Assembly: GCF_024362695.1 (NCBI RefSeq) | Contig: NC_065419.1 | Location: forward strand, 3,162,678-3,226,677 | Length of the DNA stretch: 64,000 bases | Source of the DNA: Pectinophora gossypiella | Lineage: Eukaryota > Arthropoda > Insecta > Lepidoptera > Gelechiidae | Reading direction: 5' to 3' | Shown: positions 1-9,509 of the stretch, piece after piece | How the letters are laid out: every line of letters begins with the position of its first letter | Numbering within the stretch: the stretch's first letter is position 1 | Position numbers and translations under genes: made by a program | The notes under the pieces: model-generated | Told to the model about the DNA's origin: nothing | What the model saw: the letters and a program-made list of their open reading frames with translations, nothing else | Databases searched by the model: none

Positions 1-292
1 TGCTGGAACGACAACTGTCGTGTGGTTTAGTGCACGGACGAAGGTTTAAAGGCAGTTTAAGTGCTAGTCTCGCAAATTAATTAAGACCATCCTTATTATT
101 GTTTTTATTGTTAATAATATGATTCATCATATTATTATCTATCTTAGAACCGCGTATCAATAGTGACTGCAGTTCTCTTTGATTACTGCCCAGTTGCCCA
201 CCCCACTAGCGACGTATGTTACCTTACATAAAAAATGTGAAAAAATATGTCTATTTTTTTTTTATTTCTTATAATAATAATAATAAAAACAC
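1..292. other. No gene seen
   Basis: AT-rich sequence with short ATT/ATA runs. I see no coding frame, RNA gene or recognisable repeat. The TAA/ATA run near 270-290 lies just beyond the 3' end of the minus-strand gene that follows. Confidence 0.4.
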
Positions 293-298
293 TTTATT
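293..298 (-). terminator. Poly(A) signal AATAAA for the small secreted-protein gene
   Basis: An AATAAA on the minus strand lies 25-30 bases beyond the stop codon of the 108-residue frame at 323-649, followed by an ATT-rich stretch. This is the expected place for a short 3' UTR. Confidence 0.45.
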
Positions 299-322
299 GC
301 ATACAAATTCACAAAACTATCT

Positions 323-649
323 CTATTTCTTATTTGTTACCTCTAGCCCGCCTGGCACCGCTATAGGGCTCCAACCGAACATCAACTCGTTCTTAGGCGC
401 CGGTTCTACTCCTGGGGTCTTGGAGACCCCCGTGGTCGGAGCCTGTACGTCAGAATCCACTATTGGCGCAACTATTGTCGACTGCCTTTTTGGCTCCTGT
501 ACCCTCTGTGGCTGGGGCCCCGTTGCCCGCTGCTCCTCTACCAGGACCCCTGCAGTCATGTTCTCCGCCTCCCGCGCACCTTGCGCCCCCGCCGTCAGAC
601 ACACTAGCAGAAACGTGGCCAACATCGTTGTAACTGGCGCTATAAACAT
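323..649 (-). CDS. Small secreted protein, 108 aa, unknown function
   Basis: The frame encodes 108 residues starting MFIAPVTTMLATFLLVCLTA, a typical signal peptide with a hydrophobic core and small residues (AGAQGA) at the likely cleavage site around residue 22-25. The mature part is rich in Pro, Val, Thr and Gln and has no cysteines, no membrane segment and no domain I recognise. An AATAAA lies just after the stop. It looks like a single-exon gene, or the main exon of one whose 5' UTR exon is unseen. GC content is higher than the surroundings, which favours real coding. Overlapping frames on both strands have no such signature. It could be a lineage-specific haemolymph or silk-gland peptide, but that is a guess. 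Confidence 0.5.
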   Translation of the reverse strand: MFIAPVTTMLATFLLVCLTAGAQGAREAENMTAGVLVEEQRATGPQPQRVQEPKRQSTIVAPIVDSDVQAPTTGVSKTPGVEPAPKNELMFGWSPIAVPGGLEVTNKK

Positions 650-892
650 TCCTTATCGGTCGAAATGTGAAATTCATTCGGTAAGTAAAATTGTGCAACT
701 TGCTCTTGTACTTATCTACATGGCAATGGATCACCAGCCGCGCTTAAAAACAAATAAAAAATAATATTTAAAAACAAAGTCAACGGCTGAAATCGGCTCA
801 ATTCGCCAGCTACCAGCTGCACCGTTAAATAACGAATACCCTGCACACAACATGCTGGTCCAGCAGCTTATGATAATTTCAGAACACCAATA

Positions 893-1180
893 CGTAAGAT
901 TTGACAGGTCCGATTTTGTACAGAACCGCAACCCGCCCTACCTTCCAACCCGCGGAGGGAAAAACCAGCCCAATACTGGTTAAGTCAATAACTCCGAAAA
1001 TGCATTTCTTGGAATGTAGGTAGGTTTCCTTACGATGTTTTTCTTCACCGCTGATCACGTGATAATAATATGAATTCCAAAACAAATTCGACAATCATTG
1101 GTTTAGGCCTGTGTTGGATTCGAACCTGCGACCTCAAAGTGAGAGGCAAGCGTTCTAACAACTGGGCTACCACGGCTTTA
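893..1180 (-). mobile_element. tRNA-derived SINE, copy 1
   Basis: The minus strand starts with a tRNA-like head: an A-box-like stretch (GTGGTAGCCCAGTTG) near 1160-1175 and a B box (GGTTCGAATCC) near 1116-1126. A body of about 200 bp follows, ending near ACCTGTCAAATCTT. The same body occurs at 40884-41100, and at 49037-49305 with its head at 53585-53668. Shared head plus body in three places shows a dispersed Pol III SINE family. Confidence 0.75.
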
Positions 1181-1189
1181 TTAAGTGTA

Positions 1190-1488
1190 TGTGTAAAATG
1201 GAATAACCCCAGACCATAATACGATAACTAGAATTCTGACTTAAATTCCTTTGTAAAATGCGTATTTTAAAAACAAACAATTTCTGGAAACTTAGTTATA
1301 AATAATTGTCATGTACGATGATTAAATGTGTAGGTATGTACCTACTTGGGTATAATGTAGTATTTAAGTACCTACGTATTTTTGCAAATTCTGAAAGATT
1401 AGTTGTGGTTGATTGATTTATCCTTATCTTCATGTTTTTCTGAACGCGATAAGGCTAGTGATGTGTCGTCCCGGGAAATGTTCCCACT
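1190..1488. other. No gene seen (left flank of piggyBac element)
   Basis: AT-rich, no coding frame. The last 30 bases before the TTAA (containing CCCGGGAAATGTTCCCACT) show a short palindrome, probably chance. Confidence 0.4.
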
Positions 1489-1503
1489 TTAACACGTTCA
1501 TGC
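1489..1503 (+). repeat. piggyBac left terminal inverted repeat with TTAA
   Basis: TTAACACGTTCATGC, matching the right end in inverted orientation except for one base. Confidence 0.8.
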
Positions 1504-1623
1504 AAGCATCCCACTAAGTCCGTCAGATGAGGCGTTGCGCATGGTCTTTCCATACAAAATTAAACGACCTTCATACACGTCCCGAGAAATATAAAATAAT
1601 TATCATACATACATCTTCACACT

Positions 1624-2252
1624 AACGTTGTATAACGTCAACGTATACATACGTTTTGTCACACAAAATAAAGATTGCACCCTGAATTACAAAAAGAACG
1701 TAATTATACGTCAACGTATATATACGTTCCGGCATAGTTCATAAACATTTTGCTTGTCTATTAAAGACCTAACGTCATAACACGTCAACGTTTATAGGCG
1801 TTGTGCCACTAAACATGTATTTTATCTATTGAATAAGTAGCCACGTCTTATCACGGTACCGTGAATATACGTTGTGCTTTCTAGTTTAGTTAATACACCC
1901 GCCAGAAATACTAGAACGTGTATAAACGTTAACGTTTATAACCGTTGTGTCACAAAAAGTTTTTTTTAAATTTTGTGCTTATGTAACAACGTTTTATCAC
2001 GGTAACGTTGGTGTACGCTGTGTTTCAGAGCATAGTTTTCATATTAGCTAGTAATACCGAAACGCACGTGTACGTTAACGTATGTTTACGTTCTGCTGTA
2101 AGAAATTGCTAATACACGTTTTTAATACAAAGGGACGCTTATGTACGTTGACGGTTATTCATGTAGTGCTACAAAACATTGCATCAAGTTTATTTTTTTA
2201 ATGAACAAGGACGTACATAATATACGTTTCGTTATTTTTAACGAAACGTATA
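1624..2252. repeat. Array of about nine ACGT palindromes, 73-bp spacing, in piggyBac left end
   Basis: A short motif of the form GTYAACGT (GTCAACGTATA, GTTAACGTTTA and similar), flanked by further ACGT or AACG steps, recurs near 1637, 1710, 1784, 1856, 1928, 2001, 2074, 2147 and 2222. The steps are 72-75 bp. The spacer sequence between motifs is not conserved, only AT-rich, so phase rather than sequence is kept. Seventy-three bp is close to seven helical turns, placing the motifs on one face of the DNA. Possible transposase or host-factor binding sites; that role is inference. Confidence 0.7.
2221..2252. repeat. Perfect hairpin, 14-bp arms and 4-base loop
   Basis: TATACGTTTCGTTA, then TTTT, then its exact reverse complement. 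It is the innermost member of the phased palindrome array. Confidence 0.8.
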
Positions 2253-2665
2253 TGTTTCGTTATTTTTCAGTACTTAAGCATTGTTATGTAGTTTTTAGGT
2301 ATTATTCAGTCAATAAAACACTAAAGGTTATGTTTGTTTTTATTATTTTTTCTTAATCAGTCTCCAATTTAGGATATAGCTTCATACTAGAATAATTAAC
2401 CTATTTATAGGTATCTAATAATATTATAATTGTACGTTATTAATTAACAATATCCTGAAAAGCTAATATTTAAATTCGTACTAATCAGTCTTGATATAAC
2501 AATAATATTTCTTGAATATCAATTGCACTTAAATCTAAAAGCATCTTTGATTATATCTTGGCCCATGAGATCACACATATATTTTTTGTACTTAGAATTA
2601 AATTTAACAATTGACCACTGATTAAACCCTGGTATCTAAGACACAACTGACAAGACAGCTACAAA
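2253..2665. other. 3' flank of the transposase gene
   Basis: AT-rich sequence between the palindrome array and the stop codon of the transposase. No separate gene seen; presumably 3' UTR and downstream element DNA. Confidence 0.4.
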
Positions 2666-5600
2666 TTATACCTGGCTATGCCATTCTTCGAAACAAAGAG
2701 CACATAATGCTGGCTTATCGTCACAGCCTTTGCATCTTAGACCAGTTTCTTTTCTAATTTTCTTTTTTGTGCATAATTTGCATTTTAAGTAATTAGAATT
2801 TTTTTTTGATCCCGCTGGTACAGGAATTTTTTCAGGCCAGTGGCCGTGCCTTACTGAACTTCCAACCTCTTCATTGATCTTTCCTGTATCCAAAACAACA
2901 GCTCTGCCACTACGTCTGTTGTCGTATTTGCTGCGATCTAATATCAAATGCTTTGCTTGCAGGTCCTGAATGTTCAGCAAATTGCGAATTAATTCGTCAC
3001 GGAAAACCAGGAAATCACATTTGTCTTGACAGTACTTTCGGTATATAAAAAAAGCGTTCCAGACTGCCACATCTAATAAGTGGAACAATACTTTTTTGTA
3101 CCACCTCAAAGACTTCCTTGGTGACGAATAGTAAGAAATCATCTGATCGGCCCGATCAATGCCTGACATGTATTGGTTGTAAATCGCCACTTCTTCTGGT
3201 TTCATTCGTCTCTTCCCGAATCTGTTTGACACTTCTTTCATTTTGGGTTGAACTGATGTTGTAACCATAAGGACAGGCCTTTTATCCACCCATTTGGATA
3301 CATACACCTTATTTTTTCTCATCCAAACATGTTGATTCCTTTTCAGTTTTTTTTTTGTGATTTCTTGAGGATTGCCTTTCCTATTGGCTCTCAAAGTACC
3401 AGTTGTATGGGTTTTGAGATCCACCAGCTTCTGAGACAGTTGGACAGAATTGTAGTAATTGTCCATATAAAGATGATGTCCTTTGAGCAAATAGGGTTTC
3501 ATGAGATGAAGCACAAGCTTTTCGGTTTTTTTTCCTTTCTGAACCTCGTTTTCGGCGTCTTTTCCGGCATACATCATTAAATTTAGAACATAACCATCTG
3601 ATGATGTCAGTTCGTAGAATTTTATGCCATAACGGGCTTTTTTGCTTTTTATGTATTGCCGGAATGATAGTCGACCCCGGAATAAGAGCAGAGATTCATC
3701 CAAACTGAGATCTCTGTATGGCTTATAACAATCTCTGAAGTTCTTACACAGCATTTCAATAAAATTGACAATTTTTTCTTTTCCTTTTGCTGTTAAATCT
3801 GATGCAGATAGGCATCTTAGAATTTGTTCGAATCTTCTTGCTGACATTATAAAAGAAAATATTGGGTGGTAATACAGTGGATCACTGTATGTAAAATGCT
3901 TTCGTTTTTGGGGAATTTTTATTTGACCCATAAGCAAACACAAACCGAGAAACTTACGGACTTCTTCTTGGTTCGTGTCTTTAAAATTGTAATGACGTGT
4001 ATTCCTGGTTGCTGGTCTTTTTGACAAACAAAGTGCTTTTCCATAGGCGTTAGTGCATGTTACAATATAGTCAATAATATTAGGTGGGAACGTTTTATGA
4101 AAAACATCTATGACCGTCGTACCTGGGCCGACATTAAATTGAGCACCCGCAGAAAGGGCATCAAATTCAAACAACGGTATATCTGTTTTTGTAGTTTCCC
4201 AGTCATTTGGAGCTTCAATGTCGTTACCAGACTGTCTAACATTACCCTCTTCCGGGATTCCGGTCGGATTATTTCTTTGGGCATCTTCAGATCTTGATGG
4301 CATTAGTGACGCACGGGGCGAGTTATTTCTTTCAGCTTCAACCGGATTCGGTGGCGGCGGCGACGCAGGTGAGTCATTTCTTTCAGCTTCAACCAGATCC
4401 GGTGGCGACGGCGACGCAGGTGAGTCATTTCTTTCAGCTTCAACCGGTTCCGGTGGCGGCGGCGACGCAGGTGAGTTATTCCTTTCAGCTTCAACCGGAT
4501 CCGGTGGCGGCGGCGACGCAGGTGAGTCATTTCTTTCAGCTTCAACCGGATCCGGTGGCGGCGGCGACGCAGGTGAGTCATTTCTTTCAGCTTCAACCAG
4601 ATCTGGTGGCGACGGCGACGCAGGTGAGTCATTTCTTTCAGCTTCAACCGGATCCGGTGGCGGCGGCGAACCAGGTGAGTCATTTCTTTCAGCTTCAACC
4701 GGATCCGGTGGCGGCGGCGACGCAGGTGAGTCATTTCTTTCAGCTTCAACCGAATCCGGTGGCGGAGGCGAAGCAGGTGAGTCATTTCTTTCAGCTTCAA
4801 CCGGATCCGGTGGCGGCGGCGACGCAGGTGAGTCATTTCTGTCAGTTTCAACCGGATCCGGTGGCGGCGGCGATGCCAGAGGTGACTGATTTCTCGTACA
4901 AATTGACATATTTTCTATTTCTGTCGGGTCAGGAAGCAAAGATGAGATTTCTAAAACATTTATATCACCCAAGTTGTTCCTTAAAGTTTCTGAATGCAAA
5001 GAAATTGTGTCTGCACTGTCATCAGCATGTTCAACTTTCGCCTGTTTTGTTTTAGGTTTGTTTGTGCCATTGTTTGAAGTGGTTGAATGGGAACGTTTAA
5101 GAGCTAAACGGCGGCGGCGATGAGAGTCAAAAATACTGCTATTACTTGAAGCTTCCGAAAACGAATCGGTTTCGTTATCATCGTCATTATCTGTACCAGC
5201 TTCAGACTCAGACCTGCTCCCCAACGATGGTTTAGTGCGTCTGCAACAAAATTCCAAATCACTAACAACACTGCTGTCTGAATCGTCAGAGGCAGGATCA
5301 TATTCTTCATCGGAGCCATACTGTCCATCGTCGCTAAATGGGTCTGGTGTACTTTGCCGTGACGAGACATTATCTTCAAACATTTTCATTGAAGCCTTGT
5401 TCGTCCGTTGTGGTCGTTTCTCCTCCTGCAGACAGTAAAATTATTTAAAACTATAGCTTCTGCCCCGCGACTACGTTCGCTCACATCGGAATCCCGCGAG
5501 AACCTTATTGTTTCCCGAGATAAAAAGTATACTATGTTCTTCTTCAAAACATTACCAATTTATGTTCAAAATTTCATTCAAATCCGTTAAGCCGTTTAGG

Positions 5601-6033
5601 CATGAAAGAATAACAAACAAAGAAACAAATAAACTTTCAATAATAGTAGGATTAGCTATTACCCCGCTATAACATTCGCCCATGTCGAATTCCTGCCCTG
5701 CCTTTAGTTTCCCGGGATAAAAAGTATCCTATGTTTTTTTCGGGATATGGTCTATCTATGTGCAAAATTTCATGGAATCGTAAAAACGTAGCAAACAAAT
5801 TTTCAGATTTATAATATTAGTAGGATTTATCAGCTCACAAGAACCCAATAACTGACACCTAAATTGTTTATCACAAAATTGTATATTTAGATAGTTACCT
5901 GCCTAGTTCTTATAAATAAAAAATAACTTACCGTGTCCATTTCAATAGATTTCGTCGTATTTTTTCTATTGCAGGTCTCATTTTTGTCTTTTCCTTTGGG
6001 TCGTCTTTTTTTAGATTTCCTCTTACTTTCCAT
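2666..6033 (-). CDS. piggyBac-like transposase, two coding exons, about 953 aa
   Basis: The large exon has an internal ATG at 5389 and 907 codons, but it stays open upstream to a splice acceptor (CTGCAG) and is coding from 5425. A 5' exon at 6033-5932 gives 34 codons, starts MESKRKSKKRRPKGKDK (a basic, nuclear-localisation-like stretch) and ends in the donor GTAAGT. The join is in frame, with a 506-bp intron. Counting from the ATG at 5389: an acidic N-terminus; eleven 17-residue Pro-rich repeats at about 173-360; and the DDE_Tnp_1_7 domain from about 400. Its three catalytic Asp are in LDESLLLFRGR (about 564), YMDNYYNS (about 640) and GIDRADQM (about 745). A C-terminal Cys-rich zinc module (CKLC, CKGC, CALCFEEWH) follows. 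It cuts and pastes the element at TTAA. No stop or frameshift was seen, so it is probably functional. Confidence 0.88.
4325..4885 (-). repeat. 51-bp coding tandem repeat (11 copies of a 17-aa Pro-rich unit)
   Basis: Within the transposase gene a 51-bp unit encoding variants of PASPPPPDPVEAERNDS repeats eleven times. Substitutions (DLVE, EPVE, NPVE, RNN for RND) are scattered, so the copies are not all of one age. Because the period is a multiple of three, other frames and the opposite strand also stay open; those frames are shadows. Confidence 0.9.
5455..5652. repeat. Dispersed-repeat fragment in transposase intron, copy a
   Basis: Contains ACTACGTTCGCTCACATCGG, then a stretch with GATAAAAAGTATACTATG and CAAAATTTCATTCAAATCCG, and ends near AGTAGGATT. 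The same order of blocks repeats directly next to it (5653-5828). This resembles the end piece of a widespread insect retroelement; I cannot name the family. Confidence 0.5.
5653..5828. repeat. Dispersed-repeat fragment in transposase intron, copy b
   Basis: Same block order as copy a (CCGCTATAACATTCGCCCAT, GATAAAAAGTATCCTATG, GCAAAATTTCATGGAATCG, AGTAGGATT), diverged by substitutions. Two tandem copies fill most of the 506-bp intron. Confidence 0.5.
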
Positions 6034-6494
6034 CTAAAACAATAAAATTAATGAAAATTAAATGATAGTAGATCAAAATTATTACCGAAATATAACTTAC
6101 AATACACAAAAACATCGAGAAAATTAATGTTTACTTACGACGGTGATTTCGCGCGTAATTGGTGTGCGTCGTGTTCCCGCTGCGAGCGCAACAGCCTCAC
6201 TGACAGTATGGCGGCGCGTACAAAGGTCACCGTGTGATGACGTTGTGCGTTTGTGGTGTGGGTACTTGTAACTGTGTGAGTGACTGGGAATCATCATGAA
6301 ATAAAACACATTTCCAGTGGCGCTAGAAGTCCGAGATTTAGATATGGCGTGGCGCTAGTACGTAGTTTTATGATTTTTATACGGATATCCAACGTTCTTG
6401 TACGTTCTACGCTTTACTCATGTTTTTATTTCGGCGTGATAAAACGATGTGCTACATCACTTAGATTGATTTTCGACGTATACCTACGTTGTTA
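6034..6494. other. 5' region of piggyBac element (putative promoter side)
   Basis: Lies between the first coding exon of the transposase and the right terminal repeat. It holds several ACGT-type motifs (for example CAACGTTCTTGTACGTTCTACG spanning about 6390-6410) that echo the palindrome array at the other end but without its regular 73-bp spacing. The transposase promoter is expected here; I could not fix a TATA box or start site. Confidence 0.4.
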
Positions 6495-6509
6495 GCATGA
6501 ATGTGTTAA
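6495..6509 (-). repeat. piggyBac right terminal inverted repeat with TTAA
   Basis: Read inward on the minus strand: TTAACACATTCATGC, one mismatch to the left end. Confidence 0.8.
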
Positions 6510-7770
6510 GGACGTTCCCGGCACTAAACGGCGCAACAAAAACAAGACACAAAAGGCGAAAACATAATATGTAAAAGGAGCCATATGACCTAATCTTTAG
6601 GCAGATAACGCCAGAGTATGGAATATGGAATATGAAAATCCTAACACACTTCTCTTGCCTCTTAATTTTATTTTAAGTTATACCTGTCATTTTCTTATTC
6701 GCCGAAAAGGTAAGGGACCAAAAAAGACCGAAAAGAAAGGAGAGGGATGATTGATAATTTTAATTTTAAAATGAATGAATAACCCGGGCGAATAAAATAG
6801 GCATTTCGCTCATATGCAATCCGTTTGACGTGTGCTGTCAACCTAATTCTGCTTATGTCGTGTCATGTCGTGACATGTGTTCCATAAATTTTATGCCTGT
6901 CGATTACCCGTCCCTTTCATTAAAATAATATTAGACGGTGTCTATAGGAAGCAGCACCAATAATGTAGGTAGTAGGTACCCAACCTACACAAGGATTTCC
7001 TTAACGGACGGAGGCAACTACGTAATAATGCCGGTAAAAAAATAAAAATCCAAAAGCCTTGCACGAACTTCGGGTTTATTTAGGTATTTATTTAAATCAG
7101 GGAACGTGGTCCATACAATATGTCTATGTCTTACCTAATAATATATATTATTAGGTTAACAAACTCGTCCCGATGTGAACAGTCGACACACTCATGTCAT
7201 AGAGCCAAGGTTTTTGTAATGGTATCCTCGGGGATTAAAAATTAAAAGGACACATCAAAGCAATTAAAATAAAAATATAATATTGCATACATTTCTTATT
7301 ATCGACAGCACTATGGTCCGAACCAGTTGCAAACCTACCTAATATTAATCTGTTCATAGGAAACAAACTTATTTATTTTATAAATATTAAAATTTTGTAG
7401 GGTATTTGGAAATGGTAAATTATTATTGTACTTTTTTTATGAAGAATTGACTTGTCATTATTCCGTGAGAAGAAAACCTAGCTCTGGCTAAAAATTGTAT
7501 TTTAAATATTGTGTGACGAAGTAAACGACGATAATATAGAAAAAAGTGCTCATTTTATTAAAATTCCGATGCGACCACTAATCGTGCGCAAAGATCCGTG
7601 CTGATTTACTTACTTTAAGTGTTCTATGTTAACAAATGTCAAGTAGCAACATTACTTTTTTGAGATGAATTGCTTCAATGAGGCCATTTTACGTGCCGGT
7701 ATATATGAGTCTGAATAGTAGCCATAATAGCTTGTGTTGTCCCTCCAATATGGACGGTCTGTTGTGCTAT
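6510..7770. other. No gene seen
   Basis: AT-rich spacer between the piggyBac element and the duplicated Kazal segment. No convincing coding frame, RNA gene or repeat. Confidence 0.4.
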
Positions 7771-7932
7771 AAGTGGAGGTCTCTATGGTCTCCTCGGAGT
7801 CAAACATCATGTCAAATGGAACAACTCTAAATAAATTCGAGTCATAAGTTTGGCAACGACCTCGCCTTTTAACCTTAACATTATAGAAACAACTGTGAAA
7901 AAGTAATTAATATTAAATACACAAATCATTAA

Positions 7933-8141
7933 TGAGAGAACTTTGAGGGATGATTCAGACGATGATTCTGAGTTGATATCAAGTGGAATTTTCTGTAGCA
8001 AAAGTATGTAACTGAAATTAATTTTGAAAAAACACGAATATTTTCATAAATTTTCCGACAGGAAATTCCACTTGATATCAACTCAGAATCATGGTCTGAA
8101 TCATCCCTCTCAGTATTCGTTACGGTATTACTAACACCCAT
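7933..8141. repeat. Palindromic MITE, copy 1 (left end truncated)
   Basis: Carries the family arm GATTCAGACNATGATTCTGA, then GATATCAAGTGGAATTTTC, and its inverted copy around an AT-rich centre. The outer left end is missing. Confidence 0.65.
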
Positions 8142-8174
8142 ACCTATTTGTATGGCTACCTGTATGTACTTGTA

Positions 8175-8397
8175 AGGGGTATAAGTGACATCGTAAAGAA
8201 TACTGAGAGGGATGATTCAGCTCATTATTCTAAGTTAATATCAAGTGGAATTTTCTATGGCAAAAGTATATAAGTAATTGAAAATAATTAAAAGAAAATG
8301 AAATTTGCGACCGAAGATTCCACTTGATATAAACTCAGAATCATGGTCTGAATCATCTCCCTTAATATTCGTTACGATGTCACTAACACCCTGTATA
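8175..8397. repeat. Palindromic MITE, copy 2
   Basis: About 220 bp. Ends read GGGGTATAAGTGACATCGTAA and, inverted, ACACCCTGTATA; the arms contain ATATCAAGTGGAATTTTC and its complement. Same family as the neighbouring copy. Confidence 0.75.
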
Positions 8398-8858
8398 ATA
8401 AAACCTTTTTCTTGTTTCATACTTTTTAGAGCGTGTTTTTTCCGTAGTCGGGTTTTAGTTTTTAAACTTATATTTTTATAATATATTTTATAAAATTTAT
8501 CGTTTAATAGATTTTAGTGGTAAGTAGTAGTTAAAATATTGATTTGTTATTTTATTTAATCGAAGTAAACTGCTATAGATATCATAGTCCTACTAATATA
8601 TAAAAGGGAAAGTTTGTAAATCTAGACAGTTAAAACCAAAATAAGTACATAAATATTAATTAATAAATTAACTAACATAAATTAACATACAAATTACTAA
8701 AATAATTCATAAAATAAAAAGTAAAAGTTTAAAATAAATCGAATATTGTGTTTCGAGATTCAAGATTTGTGAGGCATATCCATGTTAGGATAAATGTCGC
8801 AAATGGCACTACCTATCCCGATCACTTATTATATTCCACTAAGTAGGTTCATACTCAC
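8398..8858. other. AT-rich spacer downstream of the beta Kazal exon
   Basis: Would hold the 3' part of a Kazal gene if introns are short, but I find no cysteine-bearing exon with good splice sites here. The same spacer is present in all five units. Confidence 0.4.
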
Positions 8859-9063
8859 TTCAGGCAACCTTCGTTTGGATATGTCTCATTATCACTACCA
8901 CAAACTGGATCCAATATGCGAATGCATCTACATTCATGTTTAATCCTTCTTGGATAAACTTTTCCTCGCAATTTTACGAGTAGCAAACGACCAGAAGAGC
9001 TTTTCCTGGGGAAAGACGACCCTGGTACTGTCAGCACGGCCACCGTGAGTACTACAATCATAC
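8859..9063 (-). CDS. Kazal-type protease inhibitor, beta exon, unit 1 (partial gene)
   Basis: A 205-nt exon bounded by an acceptor (TTTTTCCAG) and a donor (GTGAGT), phase 1 in and phase 2 out. It encodes MIVVLTVAVLTVPGSSF, a secretion-signal core, then a basic spacer and the first four cysteines of a Kazal domain: C-R-C-IRILDPV-C-GSDNETYPNEG-C. The Kazal hallmarks PVCGSDNxTYPN are intact. By family rule P1 is the second residue after Cys2, here Arg, suggesting inhibition of a trypsin-like serine protease outside the cell. The start codon may be this Met or one in an upstream exon; the 3' exon with the last cysteines was not found. It is repeated in four other units with the same length and splice sites, which suggests real genes, though recent duplication alone could also keep them intact. 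Confidence 0.72.
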
Positions 9064-9109
9064 CTGGAAAAATTACATTAATGTTTGGTTCATACATTTT
9101 TTTTTAACT

Positions 9110-9340
9110 TTGTTGGGTTTGCTCTTGGCCCCAGACAATGCCCGAAGGCATTGACGAGGCCTAAGATGGAGCGAGCTCGCCCAGAAGGCGCCTGTTCACT
9201 CTGGCCTTGAATTCGGAAATACAGAAGATGGCAGAGAATTCCACTCCTTAGCAGTGCGCATAATGAAGGACGATGCGAAGCGCTTTGTGCGAATAGTTGG
9301 GATATCCACCAAATAGGAATAGAACCCGGCTGTACAAACG
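9110..9340 (-). mobile_element. Non-LTR retrotransposon ORF2 tail, unit 1 (truncated)
   Basis: Minus-strand remnant of the same reverse-transcriptase C-terminal fragment that is better kept at 15175-15387. Here it is cut at a short palindrome, AGAACCCGGCTGTAC, loop AAAC, then its complement (9321-9354), which marks an inverted rejoining of the fragment. Confidence 0.55.
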
Positions 9341-9424
9341 TACAGCCGGGTTCTATTTTATCTTCGGACTTCCGTTTAGAAGAAGTATAAGGTGACGATA
9401 TTTGGTTCATACAGACATACTTAC

Positions 9425-9509
9425 CTGTAATACACGTATTCATTGTTCGTGACGGAGCAGCGCAGTGACCAGGTTTTGCAGCAGACCCCACAAGGTGGAG
9501 TCAGTAACA
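9425..9509 (-). CDS. Kazal-like alpha exon, unit 1 (partial, diverged)
   Basis: Eighty-five nt with donor GTAAGT and, if the CATTAG acceptor is right, the same phase pattern (1 in, 2 out) as the beta exon. It encodes TPPCGVCCKTWSLRCSVTNN then EYVYY. The spacing C-C-x6-C and the TNNxYxY segment align with CPKIWVPVCGTNNVTY of the exon at 40741, but the usual Gly after Cys3 is Ser and the signal part is absent. Present in all units. Either a diverged inhibitor exon or a fossil; the acceptor has a poor pyrimidine tract. Confidence 0.45.

Larger units (their letters stand above)
1489..6509 (-). mobile_element. Complete piggyBac-like transposon, 5021 bp including both TTAAs
   Basis: Both ends carry TTAA and an inverted terminal repeat of 15 bp with one mismatch: TTAACACGTTCATGC on the left, and on the right, read inward, TTAACACATTCATGC. 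TTAA is the target duplicated by piggyBac. Inside is an intact piggyBac-family transposase gene on the minus strand (2666-6033), a phased palindrome array near the left end (1624-2252) and a shorter ACGT-rich stretch near the right end (about 6358-6490). Nothing visible disables it, so it may be an autonomous, fairly young copy. Confidence 0.88.

Noticed and set aside
4218..5055. Long Ser/Gly-rich, Gln/Val-rich and Arg-rich frames overlapping the piggyBac repeat region
   Set aside because: They are shadows of a 51-bp coding repeat, which keeps all frames open.
8767..8815. Possible 3' Kazal exon right after the unit 1 beta exon (NAICDIYPNMDMPHKS then stop)
   Set aside because: It would need a 50-nt intron without a pyrimidine tract, has only one extra Cys, and the acceptor is not kept in unit 2.
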